DNA of 64,000 nt from Priestia koreensis (GCF_001274935.1 NZ_LILC01000023.1:336501-400500); one strand, 5' to 3'. Counted from the first letter of the stretch, positions 9,549-19,060 are shown. Numbers and translations: made by a program. The notes: generated from the sequence alone by a model not told the origin.

Positions 9549-11045
9549 ATGAATATTTATTTTGAACAACTAGATTTACCATTTAACGAAATTTTTGGAC
9601 CAACAACCCAATACATTACACATTTAGCATATGACTCTCGTCTCGTCCAAAAAGACGGTATATTCTTCAGTATTAAAGGTGAAAACCATGATGGTCATGA
9701 ATATATTTCAGATGCTGTGAAAAAGGGAGCCGTTACCGTTGTTGGGACAAGCTCTTATCAATTAAAACAGCTCAGTAAACGATTTCCACATTGTACGTTT
9801 CTAGTCGTAGACAATGTGCGCTTTTTTATGGCACATTTTTCAAAATATTTCTATGGAAATTCAGATGATAAGTTAAAAACGATCGGTGTTACGGGGACGA
9901 ACGGCAAAACCACCGTTGCTGCATACGTCAGGTCTCTCCTAACACTTCTTCATTTGCCAACAGGATCAATTGGAACAACCGGCATTTGGTCGTCTAAGCA
10001 AAAGCTCGTATACGCTAAAAGCACACCGACTACTCCTGAGTCGACAGATTTGCATCACATTTTTCATGATCTTCTCTCTCTACATGATCAGGCTGCCGTT
10101 ATGGAAGTGTCGTCCATCGCCCTTGATCAACAGCGCGTAGAAGGCATGACGTTTGATGTAGCCATTCATACGAATTTTTCTGAAGAACACTTGGAATACC
10201 ATAAAACAATGGAGCATTACAAGCAGTCGAAAATGAGATTGTTTCAACAGGCTAAGAGCGCGGTTGTCAACGTTGAAGATGAAGGAATGGGCGATGATTT
10301 ATTGCAGACGTTCACAGGACGTATGGTCACCTACAGCATTTCAGAGGGCGTTCCCGCTATGCTTCAAGCTCGATATCTAACAACGACAAGCGCTGGTACA
10401 GCATTTGATTTACATTTCAAAGGAAATCGCTATGAGGTATTTGCTCCTGTGTACGGAGATTACAACATCGCAAACGTCCTGTCTGCCATCGGAACGGCTC
10501 TTCTCCTCGGGTACCATATTGAAAACATTTTGGACGTGCTCCCAAATCTTGAAAGTCCCGAAGGTCGCTTTCAAGTTATTCAAGGGCCGAATAATCAGCG
10601 CGTAATTTTAGACTACGCGCATACGCCCGTGGCACTAACACGCCTCCTACACGAGGTGAAAAAGCTTCCTCATAATCGACTCATTCTAATGATTGCGGGA
10701 ATTGGGATACGTGATTTTAATAAAATGCCAAAAATGGCTCGAGTAGCAGAAGGACAGGCTGATGAAATTGTGGTAACGGTGGATCACCCAGGGTTTCATG
10801 ATCCAAACATCATCGTCGACAACGTGATAGCAGGATTCTCTGATCCACATCACCCGAACATCCATCGCGCTCCTACTCGCAGAGAAGGTGTCCTAACATC
10901 GCTATCTCTTGGTGAAGAAAATGACATTATTCTCTTAACAAGCGGCTGTATAAACGGCGCTCAGCTTGTGAAGGGTGAAGCGATTCCTCATTCTGATGAA
11001 GCGATTATTGACGCTTATTATGCATCTGTATTATTAAAAGGATGA
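9549..11045 (+). CDS. stand-alone MurE-like Mur ligase with altered substrate motif
   Basis: 498-residue three-domain Mur ligase. N-terminal MurE-type domain: YDSRLVQKDGIFFSIKG. Central ATPase: P-loop GVTGTNGKTT (residues about 115-124), then TTPEST, MEVSSIALDQ and HTNFSEEHLEYHKTMEHY, with the probable carbamoylated Lys in QSKMRLF. C-terminal domain: SPEGRFQVI, DYAHTPVAL. MurE enzymes add the third stem-peptide amino acid to UDP-MurNAc-L-Ala-D-Glu. The DNPR motif that selects meso-diaminopimelate is replaced here by DHPG (about residue 413), and no cell-wall genes are adjacent. So it is probably a paralogue acting on another amino acid or another substrate. ATG at 9549 has GAGG six bases upstream. 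Confidence 0.85.
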   Translation: MNIYFEQLDLPFNEIFGPTTQYITHLAYDSRLVQKDGIFFSIKGENHDGHEYISDAVKKGAVTVVGTSSYQLKQLSKRFPHCTFLVVDNVRFFMAHFSKYFYGNSDDKLKTIGVTGTNGKTTVAAYVRSLLTLLHLPTGSIGTTGIWSSKQKLVYAKSTPTTPESTDLHHIFHDLLSLHDQAAVMEVSSIALDQQRVEGMTFDVAIHTNFSEEHLEYHKTMEHYKQSKMRLFQQAKSAVVNVEDEGMGDDLLQTFTGRMVTYSISEGVPAMLQARYLTTTSAGTAFDLHFKGNRYEVFAPVYGDYNIANVLSAIGTALLLGYHIENILDVLPNLESPEGRFQVIQGPNNQRVILDYAHTPVALTRLLHEVKKLPHNRLILMIAGIGIRDFNKMPKMARVAEGQADEIVVTVDHPGFHDPNIIVDNVIAGFSDPHHPNIHRAPTRREGVLTSLSLGEENDIILLTSGCINGAQLVKGEAIPHSDEAIIDAYYASVLLKG

Positions 11046-11049
11046 ATGA

Positions 11050-11085
11050 AGGGCACCTCCCTTGGATGGTAGGTGCCCTTTCATA
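11050..11085 (+). terminator. terminator after the MurE-like gene
   Basis: AGGGCACCT (11050-11058) and AGGTGCCCT (11071-11079) pair perfectly. The tail TTTCAT is short. Confidence 0.75.
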
Positions 11086-11158
11086 TTGTTCCGCTTTCTT
11101 AGAAACATTTGCTGTCCCCTTCTTTTAAAAAACGAGTAAATCGTTTGAGCAAAATACC

Positions 11159-11416
11159 TTAACCATTTTTGGTACGGTTATTTTTAGGTTGCATTCTTTT
11201 GCCCCCATTGAGCCTTTTTACGAGTTCAATATTTTTTGTCATAAACCAATACTTATGTAAATATTTAGATCCTACGAAAATATAGAAAATGCTAAAGTAT
11301 GAATAGAAAATCATGAAAAGGGATACTTTGATGCCTATCCATAACTCTCCCAACACATCTAAAATTGAAATGACAATGACAAGAACTAATAGAGTGTGTA
11401 GTGTTACAATTCCCCA
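11159..11416 (-). pseudogene. C-terminal remnant of the T7SS-associated six-helix membrane protein
   Basis: An open minus-strand frame with no ATG and no ribosome-binding site; an in-frame TGA lies at 11419-11417. Its last 45 residues align with the C-terminus of the intact membrane protein at 31811-32536: FVGSKYLHKYWFM against YMGAKFLSQCWFM, ELVKRLN against HLVKRLN, RTKNG against RTKNV. Upstream residues are hydrophobic, like the final helix of that protein. I infer a decayed orphan copy of an LXG-toxin immunity/accessory gene about 20 kb from its relative. No toxin fragment is visible beside it. Confidence 0.6.
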
Positions 11417-11559
11417 TCATTTTATTGATTATTTTTAACTATTCTTCATCGCATTTATTTATGTCTTTTGCAGGATATCTTAAATTTTACATTATTTGTA
11501 TAATAGCATCTTGTATATACTCTTCAAGATACTCATCACAAACAAAAAGGAGAAAAAGC

Positions 11560-11784
11560 ATGAACAACTTTGTGAGAGGTTTTCTCGTATCAGGCCTTAT
11601 GACTTTTTTAATTCCTTTTGTCTTGTTAGTCATTTGGTTTCTCTCAACTTCCATCGATGAACCTTCTGATGCAGACGGACTCGGTTTCGCAATCGTATAC
11701 GGATTGTTTGGCTTCGGGGCTTTAGGTATTGTCGTTGGGCTTGTTGGTGGACTTTTATTCATGGCCCTTCAAAACGGAGAGTAG
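11560..11784 (+). CDS. small two-helix membrane protein, 74 aa
   Basis: ATG at 11560 follows AAAAAGGAG. Two hydrophobic helices (about 8-29 and 44-70) are separated by an acidic loop (SIDEPSDADG). The N-terminus RGFLVSGLMTFLIPFVLL resembles the next gene (AGFLVTSVLTVVIPLVLL), so the two look like tandem duplicates. I recognise no family. The gap to the next start is 21 bases, so they form one transcript. Confidence 0.7.
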   Translation: MNNFVRGFLVSGLMTFLIPFVLLVIWFLSTSIDEPSDADGLGFAIVYGLFGFGALGIVVGLVGGLLFMALQNGE

Positions 11785-11805
11785 CTACTAAGGAGGTTAG
11801 ATTGA

Positions 11806-12066
11806 ATGAAAAAAATGCTTCACTTCATTGCAGGATTTCTCGTAACAAGCGTTCTGACTGTTGTCATTCCGTTGGTTCTCTTGTTTATCATCCTCGTTTC
11901 CCAACCAAATGACAGTGATCCGTCAAGTGGCGTAGCTGGAGGATTTGGGATGGCTCTTGCGTTTGGATTACTTACGTATATAGCACCAGTGACAGGCATC
12001 GTAGGTGGAGTTGTGTGGTCGGTAAGGATGTCCCGTCGAAACGAAGAAAAACAGCAACTACACTAA
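11806..12066 (+). CDS. small two-helix membrane protein, 86 aa, paralogue of its neighbour
   Basis: ATG at 11806 follows AAGGAGG. It has the same plan as the preceding 74-residue protein: hydrophobic helix, acidic loop (QPNDSDPSSG), glycine-rich second helix, and a positively charged tail (RMSRRNEEKQQ). The function is unknown. A hairpin terminator follows within a few bases. Confidence 0.7.
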   Translation: MKKMLHFIAGFLVTSVLTVVIPLVLLFIILVSQPNDSDPSSGVAGGFGMALAFGLLTYIAPVTGIVGGVVWSVRMSRRNEEKQQLH

Positions 12067-12097
12067 GAGAGAGTACTGTTCGTACTCCCTCTTTTGT
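12064..12097. terminator. terminator between convergent genes
   Basis: AGAGAGAGTAC and GTACTCCCTCT form an 11-bp stem with one mismatch around a 5-base loop, followed by TTTT on the plus strand. Confidence 0.7.
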
Positions 12098-12101
12098 GTG
12101 C

Positions 12102-12950
12102 TTAAATTTTCGTCCGTAAATTCCATAGTTCAGGGAAAAAGTGTTGATCAAGCGCGCGTTTCAAGTACATGACGCCTGATGATCCTCCCGTTCCCTGCTT
12201 GTGGCCGATAATACGCTCAACCGTACTCATATGATTAAAGCGCCATATTTGCTGCTGATGACCAACATCCACTAATTTTTCAGCCAGCTCATACAAATCC
12301 CAATATTTTTCAACATCTCGGTAAACCGTCAGCCACGCTTCTTCGACACTTTCATTTGGTTCATACATTTTAGCATAATCACGGCTTAGCGCGGCATCAT
12401 CTACTTTTAATCCTCGCTTCACCAGCGCATGGATCGATGCGTCGTATAGACTCGGCTCACGAAGAGCTTCCTGCATTTTTTCATACAGCGGCTGATCATG
12501 TTTATACACAGCAAGCATGTGCTCATTTTTATTTCCTAACGCAAATTCAATTAAGCGGTTTTGATAGGACTGAAATCCTGATGACTGTCCGAGTTTATCA
12601 CGAAACTCCATATATTCTGCTGGCGTTAACGTCGATAAAATGCTCCATGATTGAATCAGCTGCTGCTGAATACGTGACACGCGCGATAGCATTTTAAAAG
12701 AAGGTTCAAGATTGTTTTGTTTGATACAAGCAGTCGCGGCACTTAGCTCGTGTAAAATAAGCTTCATCCACAGTTCAGAAGATTGATGAATGATAATAAA
12801 TAGCATTTCATCGTGATGATCTGAGAGACGGTGTTGACTGCTTAAAATTTCATCCAGGTGAAGATAATCTCCGTACGACATGTTCTGCTGAAAATCAGAT
12901 TGAATTCGGTTTTTTACTTCCATTGACCTTTTCTGTTCCCCGTTTGTCAT
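12102..12950 (-). CDS. kynA: tryptophan 2,3-dioxygenase
   Basis: 282 residues, the usual length. Heme enzyme opening the indole ring of L-tryptophan to N-formylkynurenine, the first step of the kynurenine pathway. Visible signatures are [11 protein letters not shown], the heme-pocket region [31 protein letters not shown] with the likely axial His, and the C-terminal [12 protein letters not shown] substrate-binding loop. It lies 24 bases downstream of kynU in the same operon. The start at 12950 has AAAGGGG ten bases upstream. Confidence 0.96.
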   Translation of the reverse strand: MTNGEQKRSMEVKNRIQSDFQQNMSYGDYLHLDEILSSQHRLSDHHDEMLFIIIHQSSELWMKLILHELSAATACIKQNNLEPSFKMLSRVSRIQQQLIQSWSILSTLTPAEYMEFRDKLGQSSGFQSYQNRLIEFALGNKNEHMLAVYKHDQPLYEKMQEALREPSLYDASIHALVKRGLKVDDAALSRDYAKMYEPNESVEEAWLTVYRDVEKYWDLYELAEKLVDVGHQQQIWRFNHMSTVERIIGHKQGTGGSSGVMYLKRALDQHFFPELWNLRTKI

Positions 12951-12974
12951 CAGCTTATTTCCCCTTTAATTTTA

Positions 12975-14249
12975 TTAAGCCACAACTTCTCGCTCATTTT
13001 TAAATTTTTCATACTGCTTTTCTGTCATAATTCTTTTTAACGTCTGAACCACGTTCCACACGTCTTCGTAGGTTGTGTATAGGGCTATAGGTGCTAGTCG
13101 AATAATATTGGGTGCACGAAAATCCGGTATAATGCCATTCTCCTTTAGAGCCTTACAAATGCGAGCCGCCTCTTTATGCTCCAAACTCACATGACCACCT
13201 AAGCGAGATTCTTCGCGCGGACTTCCAATATAAAACTCAAATCCTGAAAGCTCTTGTTCAAGCAGGCTCATTAAATATTGCGTCATATGAAGTGATTTTT
13301 GACGGATATTTTCAATTCCTGCTTCTGCAAAGATCTCAAGCGATCCAATTAGCGGAGCTACGCTTAATACGTGCGGTGTACCGATTTGATAAGCGCCTGC
13401 ATGCTCAGCTGGTGTCAGCATATGCTCCATATCAAACTGCTTGTCTTTTCGTGATCCAAACCACCCCGCAAGACCAGGCGACGTTCCGAAATGACGTTTG
13501 TTCACATATAAAGACCCCACTGCACCAGGACCTCCATTTAAATGTTTATAATTGCACCAATAAGCAAAATCGACATCCCATTCACTAAAAGAATGCGGAA
13601 CGGCACCGACAGAATGGCAGCCGTCAAAACCAATCAGAATGCCTCTTTTATGCGCCTCTTCTGTTAACCGTTTTATATCTAACACTTGACCACTTCGGTA
13701 TAAAACAGTTGGCAAAATAACAAGTGCGATTTCAGTTGTCATTTCTTCAATAATATCGTCCTCTTCTAAAAAACGACCGTCTCGGCTTTTTACCTGTACG
13801 AGGTGTTCTGTTGGCTCATAGCCGTGCGTTTGAAGATGACTTTGAATGGCATAAATGTCAGACGGAAACGTCAGCTCATCGGCTAAGATCTTTGTTCGAT
13901 CACCTCTTGGCTGATAAAAGGTAGCTAGAATTTGATGAAGATTGACCGTTGTAGATCCTGTAACGATCACTTCGTCAGGTAATGCCCCGACTAAGGGAGC
14001 CATTTTCTCACCTAGCGTTTCTGATAACGAGAACCACGGATAACTCCCCTGCATCCACCCATCAATTCCATGTTCTTTCCAGTCATTTAAAGAGGCTAAA
14101 AGCGTTTTTTCAGCACGCTTTGATAATAATCCAAGTGAATTTCCATCCATATAAATGGAATTCTCCTTTATGTAAAACTCTTCTCGAAAACGACGTAGCG
14201 AATCATGTTGATCAAACTCTTTCGCCTGCTCAATCGTCCTTACTTTCAT
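12975..14249 (-). CDS. kynU: kynureninase
   Basis: 424 residues, a fold-type I PLP enzyme that cleaves kynurenine to anthranilate and L-alanine. Signatures: [12 protein letters not shown] at the N-terminus, [12 protein letters not shown], and the PLP-lysine loop [15 protein letters not shown] choose ATG at 14249 because AAGGGG lies eight bases upstream; longer in-frame starts lack spacing. First gene of a two-gene operon with kynA. The kynB formamidase that normally supplies the middle step is not beside them. A good promoter lies upstream. Confidence 0.95.
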   Translation of the reverse strand: MKVRTIEQAKEFDQHDSLRRFREEFYIKENSIYMDGNSLGLLSKRAEKTLLASLNDWKEHGIDGWMQGSYPWFSLSETLGEKMAPLVGALPDEVIVTGSTTVNLHQILATFYQPRGDRTKILADELTFPSDIYAIQSHLQTHGYEPTEHLVQVKSRDGRFLEEDDIIEEMTTEIALVILPTVLYRSGQVLDIKRLTEEAHKRGILIGFDGCHSVGAVPHSFSEWDVDFAYWCNYKHLNGGPGAVGSLYVNKRHFGTSPGLAGWFGSRKDKQFDMEHMLTPAEHAGAYQIGTPHVLSVAPLIGSLEIFAEAGIENIRQKSLHMTQYLMSLLEQELSGFEFYIGSPREESRLGGHVSLEHKEAARICKALKENGIIPDFRAPNIIRLAPIALYTTYEDVWNVVQTLKRIMTEKQYEKFKNEREVVA

Positions 14250-14287
14250 TGTTCTCATCCCCTTTGTTTTGTTCACTATATGAAAAG

Positions 14288-14315
14288 GTTATCAAGCAAA
14301 ATATGGGAGTGTCAA
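14288..14315 (-). promoter_or_regulatory. SigA-type promoter of kynU-kynA
   Basis: On the minus strand TTGACA (14315-14310) and GATAAC (14293-14288) are separated by 16 bases, about 40 bases before the kynU start. The -35 box is a perfect consensus. Confidence 0.6.
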
Positions 14316-14366
14316 CACATATATCATAAGTAGTTAAGGTCTCATGTGCATCGCTGGCAGCCTACG

Positions 14367-14700
14367 CTAAAAACGTGGGCTTTTTCGGTGCTTCGTTTTT
14401 TGCTCAAAAGCATACGCAAGCTGAATCAACTTCTTTTCTGAAAACGCTCCACCAGCAAACGTAATGCCAAATGGCCGTTCAGACGCCTGATAACCAGCAG
14501 GAACGGCGATCGACGGATAACCTGCCTTTGCACTAATTGTCGAGTTTAGATAAGCAGGAAACACAATGGCATCTAGTCCATATTTTTTTAGAGTGTAATC
14601 AATTCCTTCTTCTTGAGCATAGTACAAATCGTCTAATTTTGCGTGAATGTTAGAAATATTGTAACCTCCTAGTCTCCCTATTAGTTCTCCTTGTATTCCG
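14367..14700 (-). pseudogene. amidase remnant, C-terminal part only
   Basis: The minus-strand frame encodes AQEEGIDYTLKKYGLDAIVF, PAYLNSTISAKAGYPSIAVP, AGYQASERPFGITFAGGAFS and AYAFEQKT. This is the typical C-terminal stretch of amidase-signature enzymes (GYPSIxVPAG, PFGITFxG, AYAFEQ). The catalytic Ser-Ser-Lys part, some 350 residues upstream, is missing. The frame runs on to about 14700 without a plausible start. A decayed gene, not functional. Confidence 0.7.
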
Positions 14701-14804
14701 TTCTCTCCTCTTTTACAAAAGATGCGCGCTCTCTATTTACTTTCATAAGCATCTATCATACTATTAATTGGAAAATATTAGATTTTTATTAAAAGGTGAT
14801 GAAA

Positions 14805-14909
14805 ATGAAACGATTGTTAGCATGGATAGATTACCCCTACAAATTTCACGCATGGCCTTCTGTGGCAGTATATTACGTTAACAAATCCAAAAGCAATTTG
14901 GACGGATGA
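14805..14909 (+). CDS. short peptide or gene remnant, 34 aa
   Basis: ATG at 14805 follows AAAAGGTGATG. The product is MKRLLAWIDYPYKFHAWPSV plus 14 residues ending SNLDG. It has a good ribosome-binding site but ends abruptly and may be the 5' remnant of a longer gene. I recognise no family. Confidence 0.35.
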   Translation: MKRLLAWIDYPYKFHAWPSVAVYYVNKSKSNLDG

Positions 14910-15067
14910 TTGAATCTACATTTTGATGAGCGCTCATGCTTCTTTACGTAAAATCCCTTTTAAAACAAGTAATCTCTACAATATATGGTAATCTATTAAC
15001 ATATCATGAATTTTGAAAATTTGGACATACATCCACTTTTATACTCACTTATGAAAGAAGGGTCTTT

Positions 15068-16420
15068 ATGCAACTTACTATTAAAGCAAGCGGGGAAAAC
15101 GCAGATGCCATTTCATATTTATTGGCTAAAAATCCAAACAACCTGTATGAACGCATGCATAACGGACACCTCGTCCGAATGTTTTACACAGCATGTACGC
15201 AAGAAAAATTGGACGTGACGTTTTTTGTCACGCCTGATTCAATTGAATTATCGAGAAATCGTTCTGAAATATACGACATTACTTCTTATATTAACGACCG
15301 CGAATTTGCTGTTAGCAGTATTTTTTGCACGCTTTTACGAACTTCTCTTGGAACGGCACTAAACGGCAAACCGAAGGAAGAATATCAGAAATGGGTGGAT
15401 CATCAATTTGCCTTTCAGTTTGAATTTGGTCCTTTAGCTTCTGATCTGTCAGACGAGCAAATCAAAAACCTATTTGAACCGCTGGGCTATTCCGTATCTG
15501 TTACATACGGTTCAAATGATTATCGCTTTTCAATGACAAAACAAAGCGCTGCACGGTCTATTACCTTAGAGGGATTTGTCACGTTGCAAAATGGGCTTCG
15601 TCAGCTGTTTGTCTTAATTCCCGTATTGGATAACTATAAGCACTATTTTATTGATGAAAAAGAAGTGGAAAAAATCACACGGTATGGAGAAGGATGGTTA
15701 GACAAGCATCCGGAACGAAATTTCATCTTCGAACGTGGGCTTCGGTTCAAAGAAATGATTCGTTTAGTAGAAAACACAACATCTTCATCAGAGGAGTTAC
15801 CGCCTGTAAGCACCTCTATTCGTTTAAATGACCAGCGCTATGAGAAAATTATTCAGGTTATTCAATCGTTAGAAGCTCACCAGCATATCGTCGACTTTGG
15901 ATCTGGTGAAGGAAAATTGTCGGTTCAGCTTGGATTTGTAGAGGGGGTGAAGGAAATTCTCGCAGTAGAGCCTTCACAGCGGTCTATTCTTCAAGCACGA
16001 CATCGATTTGAAAAAGCTTCTGCTGAAGAAGGGTTTCTACTTCCTACTTCCATCACAGGTTCCCTTTTTTACTACGATGAGCGATTCATGAAAAAAGATG
16101 TGATGATTTTATGCGAAGTTATTGAGCATATTGATGAGCATCGCCTACCAAAAGTGATGGATACAATTCTCCATCACTATCAACCACGTACGCTCATCGT
16201 TACGACGCCAAATGCAGACTACAATTCTGTGTACAATCTCGGCAAAGATTACCGCCATGATGATCACCGGTTTGAGTGGTCACGCGATGAGTTTACACAG
16301 TGGTGTGATACCCAAAATCATCAGAATAACTACCAGCTTGCATTTAATGGCATCGGCACCAAACACGACGAATACGGAACCCCAACACAAATGTGTATAT
16401 TCACCAGAAAGGAGCAATAA
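15068..16420 (+). CDS. hen1: RNA 3'-terminal ribose 2'-O-methyltransferase Hen1
   Basis: 450 residues. The N-terminal half (about 1-240) matches the bacterial Hen1 N-terminal domain in length and position. The C-terminal half is a SAM methyltransferase: VDFGSGEGKLSVQL, AVEPS, and the metal-binding helix CEVIEHIDEHRL, followed by TTPNADYN. Together with Pnkp it forms the bacterial RNA-repair system, marking the 3' end of cleaved RNA by 2'-O-methylation so that the repaired RNA resists the same ribotoxin. The stop codon is two bases before the pnkp start, so the genes are translationally coupled. AAGAAGGG precedes the ATG. Confidence 0.93.
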   Translation: MQLTIKASGENADAISYLLAKNPNNLYERMHNGHLVRMFYTACTQEKLDVTFFVTPDSIELSRNRSEIYDITSYINDREFAVSSIFCTLLRTSLGTALNGKPKEEYQKWVDHQFAFQFEFGPLASDLSDEQIKNLFEPLGYSVSVTYGSNDYRFSMTKQSAARSITLEGFVTLQNGLRQLFVLIPVLDNYKHYFIDEKEVEKITRYGEGWLDKHPERNFIFERGLRFKEMIRLVENTTSSSEELPPVSTSIRLNDQRYEKIIQVIQSLEAHQHIVDFGSGEGKLSVQLGFVEGVKEILAVEPSQRSILQARHRFEKASAEEGFLLPTSITGSLFYYDERFMKKDVMILCEVIEHIDEHRLPKVMDTILHHYQPRTLIVTTPNADYNSVYNLGKDYRHDDHRFEWSRDEFTQWCDTQNHQNNYQLAFNGIGTKHDEYGTPTQMCIFTRKEQ

Positions 16421-16422
16421 CG

Positions 16423-19017
16423 ATGAATCTCTATATCCCCTATTCAGGAATTATATTATTCGTTGGTCCTTCTAATAGTGGAAAGTCCACGCTTATACAA
16501 GAACTCATTCAGAAACAGCAAATTCTTTCATCAGAAGTGGTAAGCTCTGATACGTTTCGGGTTCTGACAAGCGATATTGAATTCATGGATTGGACAAACA
16601 GACCAAAAGACGAGGCAGATGTACTTTACGATCACTATCAGCAAATTTCAAAAGCAGCATTTACGCTGATGGACTCACTAATTGAAGCAAGATGTAAGCT
16701 TAACAAAGTTACATTTGTTGATGCTACACACCTTCATCCCGATGACCGAAAAAAATATATTGAGATGGGAAGACGCCACCATGTTCCTGTCGTCGCTATC
16801 GTATTAGACGTTGATCAAGATACGTTATTAGCGCGTGATCAAAATCGGGACAACCCAAGAGGCAAACGTCGCATCAAGCAACAGTATCAAGTATTCAAGC
16901 GTGAAAAACGTTTTATGAAAAAAGAAGGCTATCGCTCTGTGTATGTTCTTTCAAACGACAAGAACTTCACATTTGTTCGAGAGAAACGTAATCCTCTGGA
17001 AATTGATGCGTCAAACGGTATTGATATTATCGGAGACATCCACGGGTGCTATGATGAAATGATTGAACTTTTAGAAAAGCTTGGGTATCAAAAAAATGAG
17101 GAATCCTACTTTATTCATCCAGAAGGCCGCAAGTTTTTATCACTCGGTGATATTATGAGCCGTGGACCAAAATCACTTCAAACGATGACGTTTTTCAGTC
17201 GTCACATTAAAAAAGGGCTTGGCTACATGATTGATAGCAACCACGGTTGGAAGATTGCTCGCTGGCTTGACGGTCGCAACGTTATGTTAAGTCATGGCGA
17301 TGAACGGGTTGAAAAGGAACTTCAGCAGTTTCAACAAGAATCTGGTAACGAGGAAACAGCGAATTTAAAACAGAATTTAAAAGAAATGCTGATGAATACT
17401 CCTTCTCATTACATCTTAACGAAAAACGGGGTGGCGACCCTTGTCTGTACACACGCAGGAATTAAAGATGAATTTATCGGAAAACAATCGCAAATTATTT
17501 CCGATTTCTGTCGTTACGGCGAGTCGGATGGATTTCATGAAAGCGGAAAACCAATTCGAAAAGATTGGTCCACTCATCACGCGACATCAACTCTTATCGT
17601 ATGGGGACACGATCCGAAAAAGAAACCGCTGACTGTACACAATACGGTAAATATCGACCAAGGCGTCGTATTCGGTGGAGAACTAACAGCGCTTCGCTAT
17701 CCGGAACAAGAATTTGTAGCAGTACAGGCGAAAAAAGATTACTCAAACAGCGAGCAAAATCCATTAAAGGAACTTGCAGCACAGCGCTTAAATCCACCGA
17801 ACATTGCGAAGTTCTTAAACGGCTATTCTGTTTCAACGCGAGATTCAAACGACGTTCGCATTCCAAAAGAGCATATTATCCCAGCGCTCGACACGGTGTC
17901 TCATTTCACAGTGCCAATTGAAGAACTGGTGTACATCCCACCTACGATGAGTCCTACGCCTACTCCTTCTCCTTTGCCTGATTATCTAGAGCATCCAAAG
18001 GAAGCGATTGAGTATTACCGAAAGCTTGGTATAACAACTATGGTCGCTGAGAAAAAGCATATGGGGAGTCGCGGAATACTGCTTCTTTTTAAAGATCCAG
18101 AGGCTGCAAAAAAACATATCGGTCGGGAAACATTAGGAACCATTTATACGCGAACAGGAAGACGATTTTTCAAAGCGGACACGGAGAAAAATGTCCTTTT
18201 ACAAATAAACCAAAGTCTTCGTGAGCACGGTTATTTTGAAAAATATGATACAGAATACGTCCTTCTAGATGCGGAAATTATGCCTTGGAATTTGAAAGCA
18301 AAAGAGCTTATTAATAATCAGTATGCACATGTAGCAGAACACGCTCTATTAGACAGAAGCATGCTGCTAGCAAAACTTAAAAACACCCTCCAAGCTACAC
18401 CTGAACTTGAGTCATGGGTGGACGAGTACGAACAGAAACTTGACCACGCTGAACAATTTAAAGATGTCTTTCAAAAATATTGCTGGGACGTTGAGGATAT
18501 TAATCGTATACAGATTGCACCATTTCATGTGCTTGCACACAGCAACAGCACCTTCTTTCATAAACCCCACACGTGGCACATGAAAATGAATCAAGCATTT
18601 TCTCAAATGGTGGATTTGTTTGTCCAAACTGATTTTATGATCATTTCAGATGAAGACAGCGAAGAGGAAGTTATTAAATGGTGGGAGGACATCACAAGTG
18701 ACGGACATGAAGGAATTGTCATTAAACCAGAAACGTTTCTCACCTCCGTCAAAGGAAAGGTGATTCAGCCTGCGATTAAAGTACGCGGACAGAAATACTT
18801 AAACATCATTTATGGAATGGACTACCTGCTACCTGAGAATCTAAAACGATTAAAAGAGCGGAGCGTATCCAAAAAGCAAAAACTTGCGCTAATGGAATTT
18901 TCTCTTGGTTTAGAAGGCGTTCGACGTTTTGTGGATGAAGAAACGACAGAACGCGTTCACGAGTGTGTTCTTGGTACGTTAGCAATGGAGTCCGATCCCG
19001 TTGATCCCCGATTATAA
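16423..19017 (+). CDS. pnkp: polynucleotide kinase-phosphatase Pnkp (RNA repair)
   Basis: 864 residues in three modules. 5' kinase: P-loop GPSNSGKSTL (about 16-25) and VDATHLHPDDRKKY. Binuclear metallophosphoesterase (2',3'-phosphatase): DIIGDIHGCYDEM, LGDIMSRGPKS, SNHGW, and VWGHDP. C-terminal adenylyltransferase/ligase: nucleotidylation lysine in EKKHMGSRG, then GIVIKPE and PAIKVRG. The length matches Clostridium thermocellum Pnkp (870). It heals the ends of broken RNA and acts with Hen1. I choose ATG at 16423, eight bases after AAAGGAG. A strong terminator follows, so hen1-pnkp is a two-gene unit. Confidence 0.95.
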   Translation: MNLYIPYSGIILFVGPSNSGKSTLIQELIQKQQILSSEVVSSDTFRVLTSDIEFMDWTNRPKDEADVLYDHYQQISKAAFTLMDSLIEARCKLNKVTFVDATHLHPDDRKKYIEMGRRHHVPVVAIVLDVDQDTLLARDQNRDNPRGKRRIKQQYQVFKREKRFMKKEGYRSVYVLSNDKNFTFVREKRNPLEIDASNGIDIIGDIHGCYDEMIELLEKLGYQKNEESYFIHPEGRKFLSLGDIMSRGPKSLQTMTFFSRHIKKGLGYMIDSNHGWKIARWLDGRNVMLSHGDERVEKELQQFQQESGNEETANLKQNLKEMLMNTPSHYILTKNGVATLVCTHAGIKDEFIGKQSQIISDFCRYGESDGFHESGKPIRKDWSTHHATSTLIVWGHDPKKKPLTVHNTVNIDQGVVFGGELTALRYPEQEFVAVQAKKDYSNSEQNPLKELAAQRLNPPNIAKFLNGYSVSTRDSNDVRIPKEHIIPALDTVSHFTVPIEELVYIPPTMSPTPTPSPLPDYLEHPKEAIEYYRKLGITTMVAEKKHMGSRGILLLFKDPEAAKKHIGRETLGTIYTRTGRRFFKADTEKNVLLQINQSLREHGYFEKYDTEYVLLDAEIMPWNLKAKELINNQYAHVAEHALLDRSMLLAKLKNTLQATPELESWVDEYEQKLDHAEQFKDVFQKYCWDVEDINRIQIAPFHVLAHSNSTFFHKPHTWHMKMNQAFSQMVDLFVQTDFMIISDEDSEEEVIKWWEDITSDGHEGIVIKPETFLTSVKGKVIQPAIKVRGQKYLNIIYGMDYLLPENLKRLKERSVSKKQKLALMEFSLGLEGVRRFVDEETTERVHECVLGTLAMESDPVDPRL

Positions 19018-19060
19018 AGAAAAAACGCTGTGCGAACGTTTCGCACAGCGTTTTTTCTCA
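19018..19060. terminator. strong bidirectional terminator after pnkp
   Basis: AAAAAACGCTGTGCGAA and its complement TTCGCACAGCGTTTTTT form a long GC-rich stem with a tiny loop. It can terminate pnkp and the convergent GGDEF gene. Confidence 0.92.

Noticed and set aside
14328..14395. Hairpin AGCCTACG...CGTGGGCT with T-run as a terminator
   Set aside because: The T-run is on the plus strand, where no gene lies upstream, and the hairpin overlaps the end of the minus-strand amidase remnant.
17565..17921. Plus-strand frame inside pnkp
   Set aside because: Overlaps the phosphatase/ligase coding sequence in another frame; basic, low-complexity product.
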